DNA of 22,528 nt from the NCBI GenBank assembly GCA_013298325.1, contig JAAFHJ010000021.1, forward strand, positions 1 to 22,528, read 5' to 3'. The notes beneath the pieces are model-generated. The model was not told the DNA's origin and did not search any database. It saw only the letters and a program-made list of their open reading frames with translations. The translations under genes were made by a program, and so were the position numbers. This DNA comes from Myxococcales bacterium (GTDB taxonomy: Bacteria > Myxococcota_A > Polyangia > Polyangiales > Polyangiaceae). Below, one piece after another: positions 15,593 to 22,528 of the stretch. The stretch's first letter is position 1. Each line of letters opens with the position of its first letter.

Positions 15593-16090
15593 ATGCTTCT
15601 AGCCGTGCTTCTCGGCCTTGCCGGCGATCCTTCGCCGGAGCCGCATCCGACCCAGCACGACCTTTGGCCGTCGCTCGTCGTCGACGCGGGCGTCGGCATC
15701 GTCCGTAGGAGCGCCACCTGGAACCCTGCGGGAGCGTTGGGGCTTGCGGGGGGCGTCACCCGCACCAGCTCCCGCGATGGTCGCATTCGTCTCCTCCTTG
15801 GGGCGCACGCCGGCTTCGTGGTGGCCCCCGGCGCAAACTACGGAAATTTCACAGGAACTGTCGGTACCGCCGTCAGCGATTACCTGCTCATCGCCCTCCG
15901 CGGCGGGCCGACGCTCACCATCGCCGGCCAGTTTGGCGGGCGCCTCGGCGCGCGCGTCACGCTTTTCCACCTTTTCGGACCGGAAGTCTTCGTGCAGCAC
16001 ACCTTCGGCCTTCGCGAAGTCCCGCCAACAACGAGCGTAATTCTCGCCCTTTCCGTCGACGTGCCTGCGACGCTGATGATGGGCCTCTAG
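15593..16090 (+). CDS. Small predicted exported beta-barrel-like protein
   Basis: The family of this 165-aa protein is unknown. It begins with a short hydrophobic segment (MLLAVLLGLAGDPS) that may be a signal peptide. The rest alternates polar and hydrophobic residues with many Gly, as in outer-membrane beta-barrels (WPSLVVDAGVGIV, GRIRLLLGAHAGFVVAP, YLLIALRGGPTLTIAG, GARVTLFHLFGPEVFVQHTFG). No lipobox is visible. It starts 22 bp after the macroglobulin-like gene, so it is probably the last gene of that transcript and may share its envelope location. The ribosome binding site is weak. It converges with the MscS gene. Confidence 0.65.
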   Translation: MLLAVLLGLAGDPSPEPHPTQHDLWPSLVVDAGVGIVRRSATWNPAGALGLAGGVTRTSSRDGRIRLLLGAHAGFVVAPGANYGNFTGTVGTAVSDYLLIALRGGPTLTIAGQFGGRLGARVTLFHLFGPEVFVQHTFGLREVPPTTSVILALSVDVPATLMMGL

Positions 16091-16108
16091 CGAGAAACGG
16101 GTTCTCCG

Positions 16109-16127
16109 GTCCGGCGTCTCGCCGGAC
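16109..16127 (+). terminator. Hairpin after the barrel-like gene
   Basis: GTCCGGCG pairs with CGCCGGAC around a TCT loop, an 8-bp perfect GC-rich stem 18 bp after the stop. No T-run follows directly on the plus strand, so it is an imperfect terminator candidate or an RNA-stabilising hairpin. Confidence 0.4.
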
Positions 16128-16142
16128 GGAGACAAACGGAAA

Positions 16143-16178
16143 AAGCCCCGGTGCCGTCTAGGACGGCATTCGGGGCTT
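16143..16178 (-). terminator. Rho-independent terminator after the MscS gene
   Basis: AAGCCCCG (16143-16150) pairs with CGGGGCTT (16171-16178), and inside it TGCCGTC pairs with GACGGCA around TAG. On the minus strand the stem follows the MscS stop by about 22 bp and is followed by TTTTTCCGTTT, as expected for termination in that direction. It may also act on the convergent plus-strand transcript. Confidence 0.8.
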
Positions 16179-16200
16179 CATCGGTGATCGTGCAGCGCGT

Positions 16201-17052
16201 TCAGCGCGGGAGTTCGCTGACACCGCGGATCGACCAGTGCTGCTCGGGGACCGGATAGCCCGCTTCGGTAAAGGCATCGACAATCGCCTTGGTCGTCGCG
16301 AAGTAGACGTCCCAATAGACGGCATTCGGGCAGAAAGGGCGGACGGCGAGGACCGGGCCTGCGAGGGTGAAGCGCAGAATTTCTACGCTCGGCTCATTGA
16401 CGGTGCCCTCGATTTTCTTGAGTCGCTCTTTCAGCCGTGCGATCGCGTCGCGCGGGTCAACTCCGTGGGGAAGCTGGGCTTCAAGCTCCACGCGGCGGAA
16501 CGAATTTGCTTCGAAATTCTGGATGTTGTCCGAGAAGAGCTTGTTGTTACCGACGTAGACGCGGACGTTGTCCGGCGTGTCGATCCCGGTGACGAATAGC
16601 CCAATTTCACGGACTGTTCCGGTGATTCCGGCGGCGGTAACGAAGTCTCCGACTTTGAACGGCCGGAGAACGACGAGGAAAACGCCCGCTGCGAAATTTG
16701 AGAGGAGCCCCGAAAGAGCGGTTCCGATTGCGAGCGCGGCCGCTGCGAAGACCGCGGCAAAGGAGGTCGTATTGATGCCGAAGAGGCTGAGGACGGCGAG
16801 GAGGAGGAGGAGGTTCATCACCACCCCCGCCGCCGACTCCGCGTAGCGCTTCAGCGTCGCGTCGAGGTGCTGGCGGTTAAGGGCCGCTTCGATCGCCTTC
16901 TTCACGAGGCCGATCGCGAAGCGTCCAATCACGACAAGGAGGAATGCGCCGACAAGTTTCTTTGAAAGATCAAAGCCTTGGGCGACGAGCGTTTCGGCGA
17001 TCGGCCCGGCGGCGGTGGGAATTTGCATGGCGCTCGGCTCAGCAGCCGGCAT
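16201..17052 (-). CDS. mscS: Small-conductance mechanosensitive channel, MscS family
   Basis: The 283-aa product is close to the length of E. coli MscS (286). It has three membrane segments: about residues 33-53 (LVGAFLLVVIGRFAIGLV), 75-95 (VVMNLLLLLAVLSLFGI), and a Gly/Ala-rich pore helix TM3 of about 98-130 (ALAIGTALSGLLSNFAAGVFLVVLRPF) leading to KVGDFV, a signature of the family. The cytoplasmic vestibule follows with a VYVGNNKLFSDNIQNF segment matching the MscS beta-domain. The heptameric inner-membrane channel opens on tension and releases solutes during osmotic downshock. The ATG at 17052 was taken; an ATG at 17028 is possible and neither has a strong ribosome binding site. The gene stands alone, ending at its own terminator. 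Confidence 0.93.
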   Translation of the reverse strand: MPAAEPSAMQIPTAAGPIAETLVAQGFDLSKKLVGAFLLVVIGRFAIGLVKKAIEAALNRQHLDATLKRYAESAAGVVMNLLLLLAVLSLFGINTTSFAAVFAAAALAIGTALSGLLSNFAAGVFLVVLRPFKVGDFVTAAGITGTVREIGLFVTGIDTPDNVRVYVGNNKLFSDNIQNFEANSFRRVELEAQLPHGVDPRDAIARLKERLKKIEGTVNEPSVEILRFTLAGPVLAVRPFCPNAVYWDVYFATTKAIVDAFTEAGYPVPEQHWSIRGVSELPR

Positions 17053-17593
17053 GCCGAGTTCCGCCGTTTGGGGGGCCCCGCGTGAACGCTAACGAATTGC
17101 GTATTTTGCCCCTGAGGCCGTTGCGGTCGGCAGCCCGCAATGCCGCTCCACTGCGACGACGGTCAGGAAGGCTTTCCAGCTTGCGGTGCCGGCGGGCAGT
17201 CTCTTCAATTGCTTAAAGACAGCTGCCACGCTGGCGTCCTCAAAGGCGTAGCGGCTGCTGTCCGTCCCAATAGCGGAGGCTCACGGCGTCGCGGGCGGGG
17301 GCCGGCCGTGTTGCGCGTTGCGTTGCTGCCGTTGGCCTTCACGCAGTGAGGTGGCGAGGCGACACTTTCGCGGAGATCCCTCCACGACCAACTGCTTGGA
17401 TTCCCTACGCCTTTTCTCATTGCCCGTGAAGTATTTCGTTTTCCTGGGGGCCCCTTCCGAGTAGCGGACTCTGGCCCGTTCTTTGCGCGACGCGCATCGA
17501 TAGGTCCTGGCGGCGACCGTTCCCCCCGACGATCGCCCGAACGTGTTCTCCGACCCGGCGTCTCCAGCCCACCGTCCCGGTGGAGTCCTGGCC
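17053..17593. other. Long intergenic region upstream of the PEGA-tailed kinase operon
   Basis: This 541-bp gap lies between the divergent MscS and kinase genes. Open frames on both strands here are short or low-complexity, their translations resemble nothing I know, and base use is more mixed than in the genes. No tRNA, riboswitch or clear hairpin-plus-T-run was seen. It must hold promoters for both flanking transcripts. Confidence 0.5.
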
Positions 17594-19426
17594 GTGCGCC
17601 TTTTCCCCACCGATCCCCCCCCTTTGTCTGCCCTTCCGATCGCCGCCCCGCGCTACCGCCCCATCGCCCGCCTTGCCCAAGGCGGCATGGCTTATGTGTT
17701 CCTCGCACGTGCCGAAGGGCCGGCTGGCTTCGCGAAGCTCGCCGTATTGAAGCGATTGAAGCTCGCAGAGACCGAGGATGAGAATCAGGATCTCGCGCGC
17801 ATGTTTCTTCAGGAAGCGCGCCTTACTGCTCAATTGAATCACGCAAACATCGTTCAGACGTTTGACGTGGGGCAGGACGGTGATGGTCCCTACCTTGCCA
17901 TGGAATATTTGGAAGGTCAGACACTTGCAACCGTCCTCAAACGGGCAAATCGCGAAGGATTTTCGTTGCCGCGCAACGTCCATCTGCACGTAATTGCGGA
18001 AACACTCAATGCCGTTCACTACGCGCATACGTTCGTGAATCAGCTCGGCGTCGCGATGCCGATTGTCCATCGCGATGTGAGCCCTCAAAACATTTTCATC
18101 ACCTACGATGGCGCCATTAAGCTGCTCGACTTTGGCATCGCCCGAAGTGCGTCCCGTGAAGGGGTCGAGGACACGCGCCACGGCGTGTTGAAGGGCAAAG
18201 TCGCCTACATGGCCCCCGAGCAGGTCTCCCGGCCGAGCGAGGTGGATGGGCGCGCCGATATCTTTTCGGCGGGGGTGCTACTCTGGGAAGCTCTTGCAAA
18301 GACTCGCTTTTGGGGGGATGCGAAGGAGCTTGAGATCCTGGCGCAGCTCGCGAAGGGGCACTTCGTCGAGGCCCCCTCCGCCCACGATGCCGACGTCCCC
18401 GCGAGCCTGGACAGCGTCACGCGGCAGGCAGTCGCCTTTGACCGCGAGCGCCGCTTCGCGACCGCCCAGGAATTTCTCGAAGCGCTCGAGGCGGCGATCG
18501 CTAGCGCTGGTCAGACGACGAGCGCGCGCGAGATCTCCCGCTTCATGACGACCCACTTCGCGACCGATCGCGAAAAGGCGCGCGCCGCCGTCGAGGCGTA
18601 CAGCAAGCGAGTTCTCTCGGAAGAGTCTCAACTTCCACAGCTTTCTGCCGACGATGAGGCCGGGTCCCGCTCCAACGACGCCCCCCTCTCCGACGCTCCC
18701 AGCGGGCACTCGACGCCGTCGCCGGCGCCGAAAAGTCGCTCCGGGGTGCTCCCGCGGCGGCGCTCCTACGCGACGCTTCCGCCAAGAAGCCTTGAGCGCG
18801 CGGTGCCTGTTGCCGACCCGGGTGGAAGTGGGCCCGCCGTCTCGCTCCCCCCCGCTGCCCCTTCCGCCTCGCCAAACCGTGTGCCGCTCTTTGCCATCGC
18901 TGCCGTTGCGGTCGTTGCGCTTGCCGCCGCCGCCTTCTTTGCCACGAAAAACGGCGCCGCCCCGGCGTCGACGCTCGCCGCGCCCGCCCCGGTATCGGTG
19001 CCGACCGCTGAGGCCGTGAAGGCGAGCGCCCCATCCCCGACGACCGCAGCGACCGGTGAAGCGCCGAAGACGATTGCGCTAAAAGTCTCTGTAAGTCCCC
19101 TAAATGCAAAGGTATTTCTTGATGACCGCCCGCTCGGCGCAAACCCCTTCGACGGGCGAATGGCGGTGAGCGATGGCAAGCACACCCTCCGTGCGGAGGC
19201 GCCCGGCTTCACCTCGCGCAGCGCCGAACTCCCGCTCGATCGCGATCGCGAGGTCGAGTGGGTGCTTGCGGCGGTCCCGAACGGCGCGAGCGGCCGCTAC
19301 CTGCCCGCCGCCGCGAACGTGGCGCCCGCAGCGGCAGCGGACGGCGCGAAGCCGGCCTCGACCATCGAAGAACTTACGCCAAGGGCCGTCACCAAGCCGG
19401 TCCTCGATACCGACGCGCTCCGCTGA
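17594..19426 (+). CDS. Ser/Thr protein kinase with transmembrane helix and C-terminal PEGA-like domain
   Basis: This 610-aa kinase has the Gly loop LAQGGMAYVF (about 27-36; first Gly replaced by Ala), VLKRL (Lys53), catalytic loop HRDVSPQN (Asp161; Ser in place of the usual Lys, as in a well-known myxobacterial subgroup), DFG (179-181) and YMAPEQ. The kinase domain runs to about residue 300. A Ser/Pro-rich linker, one membrane helix (about 428-450) and an outside domain (about 496-560) follow; this last contains LNAKVFLDDRPLG...KHTLRAEAPGF, a PEGA-like motif. PEGA domains are small extracytoplasmic beta modules thought to bind surface structures. The GTG at 17594 has GGTGGAG 8 nt upstream; the frame is open to a GTG at 17543 without a ribosome site. 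It is the first gene of an operon, 6 bp before the next. Confidence 0.92.
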   Translation: MRLFPTDPPPLSALPIAAPRYRPIARLAQGGMAYVFLARAEGPAGFAKLAVLKRLKLAETEDENQDLARMFLQEARLTAQLNHANIVQTFDVGQDGDGPYLAMEYLEGQTLATVLKRANREGFSLPRNVHLHVIAETLNAVHYAHTFVNQLGVAMPIVHRDVSPQNIFITYDGAIKLLDFGIARSASREGVEDTRHGVLKGKVAYMAPEQVSRPSEVDGRADIFSAGVLLWEALAKTRFWGDAKELEILAQLAKGHFVEAPSAHDADVPASLDSVTRQAVAFDRERRFATAQEFLEALEAAIASAGQTTSAREISRFMTTHFATDREKARAAVEAYSKRVLSEESQLPQLSADDEAGSRSNDAPLSDAPSGHSTPSPAPKSRSGVLPRRRSYATLPPRSLERAVPVADPGGSGPAVSLPPAAPSASPNRVPLFAIAAVAVVALAAAAFFATKNGAAPASTLAAPAPVSVPTAEAVKASAPSPTTAATGEAPKTIALKVSVSPLNAKVFLDDRPLGANPFDGRMAVSDGKHTLRAEAPGFTSRSAELPLDRDREVEWVLAAVPNGASGRYLPAAANVAPAAAADGAKPASTIEELTPRAVTKPVLDTDALR

Positions 19427-19432
19427 TTCACT

Positions 19433-20398
19433 ATGAAATCCAAGATTTTATCTGACGCCTCTCGCCGTTTGCTCGCTGCGGCCGTCGTTGGGCTTTCCCT
19501 CGCCGCCCCCGCGGTCGCCCTCGCTGACGACGCAGAAGGCGTCCAGCACTTTGAGCGCGGCGTCGCCCTCTACCAGGACGGTTCTCTGGAAGGCGCCCTC
19601 ACCGAGTTTGAAGCCGCCTACAAGATCACGAAAAACTTCAAGCTTCTCTTTAACATCGCCCTCTGCCAGGCCGACCTAGGCGACCCCGTTGGCGCCCTCG
19701 CGAGCTACGAGCGCTATCTCGCCGATGGCGGCGGTCAGGTCGCCGGAAAGTCCGAGCAGGCCCGCGAGCAGGTCGCTCGGCTGAAGCGCATGGTCCAGCC
19801 GATCACTCTCACAAGCGATGCACCGGAAGGCACCGAACTCTTTGTCGATAACGTCCGCGTCGGCACGCTCCCACGCACGACGCCGCTCGTCGTCAAGCTC
19901 GGTACGCGGACGTTTACCGCCAAGCATGGGGAGCAGACGGTGACGAAGGCGGTGACGATCGTCGCCGGGAACGGCCCCGTCGCGCTTTCGTTTCCAAGTG
20001 CTGGAACTTCCAAGTCGGACTCCGGAACGGTGCGCCAGGAATCGGCCCCAAAGCCGGCCCCCCAGGAGGCAGGACCGGCGGCGCCTTGGTTGCCATGGAC
20101 CATCGCCGGCATCTTCGGTGCGTCGGCGACGGTCACCGGCCTCCTCGCCATCGACGCCCGCAACGACGCCGCGCGGGCGGCGGCGACCTACGGATCCCGG
20201 ACGAGCGACCTTGATGGGCCCCAGAAGCGCGCGAATTCGATGGCGTTGGCGACCGACCTTCTCCTTGGCGCGACCGTCGTATCTGCCGGGATCGCGACCT
20301 ACTTCACGATCCGGTGGGCGGGGGCCGACGGAAAAACGACCGGTCGCATCCACCTCACCCCTCGGGGGACCGGCGTCGTTCTCGGAGGTGAATTCTGA
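19433..20398 (+). CDS. TPR and PEGA-like membrane protein
   Basis: The 321-aa product has a signal peptide (residues 1-31, ending AVALA). Tetratricopeptide-like helices follow (about 36-110, including HFERGVALYQDGSLEGALTEF and NFKLLFNIALCQADLGDP), then a PEGA-like beta domain (about 118-180, GTELFVDNVRVGTLPRTTP), a Pro/Ala linker and two hydrophobic helices (about 217-238 and 269-294). This domain order is common in Polyangiales envelope proteins of unknown role. Two C-terminal helices would place the TPR/PEGA part in the periplasm with inner-membrane anchoring. It starts 6 bp after the kinase stop and shares a PEGA-like module with it, which suggests they recognise the same structure or each other (inference). 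Its stop overlaps the next ATG. Confidence 0.85.
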   Translation: MKSKILSDASRRLLAAAVVGLSLAAPAVALADDAEGVQHFERGVALYQDGSLEGALTEFEAAYKITKNFKLLFNIALCQADLGDPVGALASYERYLADGGGQVAGKSEQAREQVARLKRMVQPITLTSDAPEGTELFVDNVRVGTLPRTTPLVVKLGTRTFTAKHGEQTVTKAVTIVAGNGPVALSFPSAGTSKSDSGTVRQESAPKPAPQEAGPAAPWLPWTIAGIFGASATVTGLLAIDARNDAARAAATYGSRTSDLDGPQKRANSMALATDLLLGATVVSAGIATYFTIRWAGADGKTTGRIHLTPRGTGVVLGGEF

Positions 20399-20799
20399 TG
20401 CAGTTCCGAATGTTTGCAGCTTCCGCCGTCGGCGCGACCTTCGCCGTCGCCTGCCTCGATACCTCGCCCACCGTCACCCTTGGTCGTGATGCCGGGACGA
20501 CCGACGGCGGCACGCTCGTGCTTCCGGGCGAGCTCCTCCCCGCGGATCCCCCGAATTGCCTCCCTTGCGCGGCAGCCAAATCCTCGGATTTGCGAACGAA
20601 TCGCGTCTGCGTCGGCGACGCCACCCCGACGCGTCCGAACTCAAGCACCCGTCTCGCCGCCTTCCTCACCTGCGCCTGCCGGACGTCCTGCGCAAGCGCC
20701 TGCGCCGATTCCTGCAGCGGCGCGCCAATGACGACCGCCTGCGAGCTCTGCACCAGCACTTCCTGCGCGACCGAGCGCGCCGCCTGCGAGGCGCCATGA
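20398..20799 (+). CDS. Cys-rich lipoprotein
   Basis: The 133-aa product has a signal peptide with lipobox AVAC (Cys19), a Gly/Thr/Asp-rich spacer, then a Cys-rich domain from about residue 53 (NCLPC, TCACRTSCASACADSC, CELC). With 13 cysteines in all it is probably disulfide-stabilised outside the cytoplasm. Cys spacing resembles that of the unlinked lipoprotein at 2593-3015. No function is recognised. Its ATG overlaps the TGA of the TPR gene (ATGA) and is preceded by a good GGAGGTG ribosome site (20385-20391); its own TGA overlaps the ATG of the next gene. Confidence 0.82.
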   Translation: MQFRMFAASAVGATFAVACLDTSPTVTLGRDAGTTDGGTLVLPGELLPADPPNCLPCAAAKSSDLRTNRVCVGDATPTRPNSSTRLAAFLTCACRTSCASACADSCSGAPMTTACELCTSTSCATERAACEAP

Positions 20800-22448
20800 T
20801 TCCCATGCGTATTCCAAGCCTTCTTGTTCTTTGTGGAATTCTCGGTTCGCTCCCACCAATCGGCTGCTCGGCGATCGTGGCCGCCGATCCGGTGCAGTGT
20901 ACAAGTGATTCGGAATGCACCGCCCGCGGCCCCGACTTCCAAGGGACCGGTTGTGCGTTGGCCGGTCCAAATAAAGGATTTTGCGTAGAAAATCGCTCCG
21001 CCTCCGTCGGCGAGTGCACGACGAACGCCGACTGCGTCGACCTCACCGGCCCAGGATCGGTGTGCACCGTCGACGCCGCACAGCCGCGCTGCGTGCCTCT
21101 CCTTGGTGACGACTGCCCACTCACCTACGGCAATCCCTTCGTGGAAAATACGGTGACGTTCGCGCTCCTCGGCGACTTCACCGCGAATGATCCTGGTCGT
21201 GGTCGCGACCTAGGAAACTTTGAAGCGGCCTCGCTCGCCCTCTCTGAATTTCAACAACAGAGCAGCTTTGCGCTCGCCGGCAATCGGCGCATCGCCCTCG
21301 TCGGATGCAGTCAAGCGCGCCCAAAGGCGACGACCGCACGGCTCGCCGCTGCGGGAATCAAAGCCATTTTGGGCCCTTCGGATCCGGCGAAGTTGGTCCG
21401 GGTTGTTGAGCAGTCTGGCGCCTTCGGGATCCCCGTCTTCGCGACCTCCGCTGCCCAAAACACGGCGGTCTCCGTGCCCGGCGGCACGAGTGCCGTCTTC
21501 CTGACCGGCTCAAGCCAAGACGGTGTTGTGGCGGGGATCAATGGGGTACTCAGCGACCTTTCTGGCACCGTGCGGGCGGCGCGCAATCGCGGTTTCGTCC
21601 GCGTTGCTGTGCTCGTCGATGGGTCTCTTGAGGCGTACGCGCCGGTCCTTCGCGAGAAGCTTATCTTTAACGGAAAGACGGCGCTTCAAAACCAGGCAGA
21701 TGCGAGCTGCGCCAATTGCTATACCGCCGTCTCGCTTACCCGAGATGGTGCGCCTATTGCGCCTTCCGAAATCGCCGCATCGCTGGCGGAGTTCAAAGCC
21801 GATATCGTGATTCCGCTGAGTGAAGGGGGCTTTGGAAACTACCTCGCACGCGTGGAAGCCCTCCCGGCGCCGGCCGTCCCCCCCTACTACCTCGCCCCAT
21901 TTATCGACGTGGAGGATGCCAGCTATCACGTTGAACTTGCGTCCCATTCGACGCTGCAAAGTCGAGTCATCGGCTTCCGTCCGCTCCGCCAGGAGTCGGC
22001 CTACGCGTCGTTTGAGTCTAGGTACCGATCCTTCGCCGCCGCGGAAGCGGGGCCGGGCCCGATGCCGAGTTTGCAAAATGTGCGCATCTACGAGGCGACT
22101 CAGCTCGCCATCTATTCCACATTCATGGCGAGTCGCGGCGGGGCAAATGGGCGCTTTGAGGGGGCCCAAGTCGCTGCGGCGGTGCCGCTCGTGACCGCAC
22201 CCGGGGCCGAGACCATCGATGTCGGACCGCTCGGTATCCCAAATGCGGTGGGGGCCCTTGCTCGCACGGGAAAAATGAACCTTAACGGACTCTTTACATC
22301 GTTCATGTTCCTGCCGAATCGCTCGGCTGCAAATGCCTGGGAGGTCTGGTGCATGGATGGAAGTGGCCGCTATGGCGCGACGAAGCGAACGATGACGGTA
22401 ACTGGCGAATGGACAGGCGTCCCCGCCGTCTGCGGGGCGGCCCAATGA
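20796..22448 (+). CDS. Lipoprotein with Cys-rich N-terminus and periplasmic-binding-protein (type 1) fold
   Basis: The 550-aa product has a signal peptide with lipobox PIGC (Cys24). A Cys-rich segment to about residue 110 follows (CTSDSECTARG, GECTTNADC), then a large domain resembling the type-1 periplasmic binding proteins of branched-chain amino-acid transporters: VTFALLGDFTAND, an FEAASLALSEF helix, AGIKAILGPSDPAKLV and FGIPVFATSAAQ. No transporter subunit is adjacent, so a sensor or receptor role for an unknown ligand is inferred. The ATG at 20796 overlaps the previous TGA (ATGA) and has GAGG 5 nt upstream; an ATG 9 bases later is an alternative. It lies in the kinase operon and could feed the kinase its signal. 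Its TGA overlaps the next ATG. Confidence 0.85.
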   Translation: MIPMRIPSLLVLCGILGSLPPIGCSAIVAADPVQCTSDSECTARGPDFQGTGCALAGPNKGFCVENRSASVGECTTNADCVDLTGPGSVCTVDAAQPRCVPLLGDDCPLTYGNPFVENTVTFALLGDFTANDPGRGRDLGNFEAASLALSEFQQQSSFALAGNRRIALVGCSQARPKATTARLAAAGIKAILGPSDPAKLVRVVEQSGAFGIPVFATSAAQNTAVSVPGGTSAVFLTGSSQDGVVAGINGVLSDLSGTVRAARNRGFVRVAVLVDGSLEAYAPVLREKLIFNGKTALQNQADASCANCYTAVSLTRDGAPIAPSEIAASLAEFKADIVIPLSEGGFGNYLARVEALPAPAVPPYYLAPFIDVEDASYHVELASHSTLQSRVIGFRPLRQESAYASFESRYRSFAAAEAGPGPMPSLQNVRIYEATQLAIYSTFMASRGGANGRFEGAQVAAAVPLVTAPGAETIDVGPLGIPNAVGALARTGKMNLNGLFTSFMFLPNRSAANAWEVWCMDGSGRYGATKRTMTVTGEWTGVPAVCGAAQ

Positions 22449-22528
22449 GCCGCCGGTCGCTCCCGCTTCTCGTCCTTCTTTCCGCCTTCGCGGCGCCTGG
22501 CGTCGTCGGGTGTACGAGCGAAGCGGCC
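22445..22528 (+). CDS. Lipoprotein, 5' end only
   Basis: The ATG overlaps the preceding TGA (ATGA). The 28 visible residues form a lipoprotein signal peptide with basic start MSRRS, a hydrophobic core and lipobox VVGC (Cys23), then TSEAA. The window ends here, so the function cannot be seen. It extends the operon of the kinase at 17594 to at least five genes. Confidence 0.75.
   Translation, partial: MSRRSLPLLVLLSAFAAPGVVGCTSEAA

Overview
The window is GC-rich, densely coded bacterial DNA on both strands. It suggests a myxobacterium of the Polyangiales type (Myxococcota): it holds three eukaryote-like Ser/Thr protein kinases, about nine lipoprotein signal peptides, Cys-rich secreted lipoproteins, TPR/PEGA-type proteins and proline-rich linkers. 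This assignment is inferred from gene content and style. There is no rRNA, tRNA or marker gene to confirm it, and I saw no CRISPR array, transposase or integrase.

Layout: (1) 37-2171, minus strand: a Ser/Thr kinase and an RCC1-like lipoprotein overlapping at TTGA. (2) 2172-2592: divergent intergenic region. (3) 2593-3015, plus: Cys-rich lipoprotein. (4) 3020-6926, minus: a run of exported proteins. In transcription order these are a lambda-endolysin-like (GH104) lipoprotein, an anchored helical-repeat protein, an alpha/beta-hydrolase lipoprotein, a catalase-family lipoprotein, and an in-frame DUF2004-like coding stretch with no start codon. A 56-bp palindromic tandem repeat lies between the second and third genes. 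(5) 7056-9379, minus: a proline-rich protein and a membrane-anchored kinase with a strong terminator. (6) 9565-16090, plus: a LURP-one-related (scramblase-fold) protein, a low-complexity protein carrying a copy of the same palindromic repeat in frame, a 1643-aa alpha-2-macroglobulin-like exported protein, and a small barrel-like protein. (7) 16201-17052, minus: MscS channel, with a terminator. (8) 17053-17593: 541 bp with nothing recognisable. (9) 17594-22528, plus: a tight operon of PEGA-tailed kinase, TPR/PEGA membrane protein, Cys-rich lipoprotein, periplasmic-binding-fold lipoprotein and a further lipoprotein cut by the window edge, mostly joined by ATGA overlaps.

The theme is envelope biology and signalling. 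Kinases sit beside extracytoplasmic lipoproteins that could sense or be regulated, together with envelope maintenance or defence proteins (macroglobulin-like, MscS, peptidoglycan lyase). The observations most worth following are the dispersed 56-bp palindromic element present both as an intergenic array and inside a gene, the startless DUF2004-like region behind the catalase stop codon, the domesticated phage-endolysin lipoprotein, the macroglobulin with a pseudopilin-G-like calcium motif, and the kinase/PEGA/binding-protein operon.
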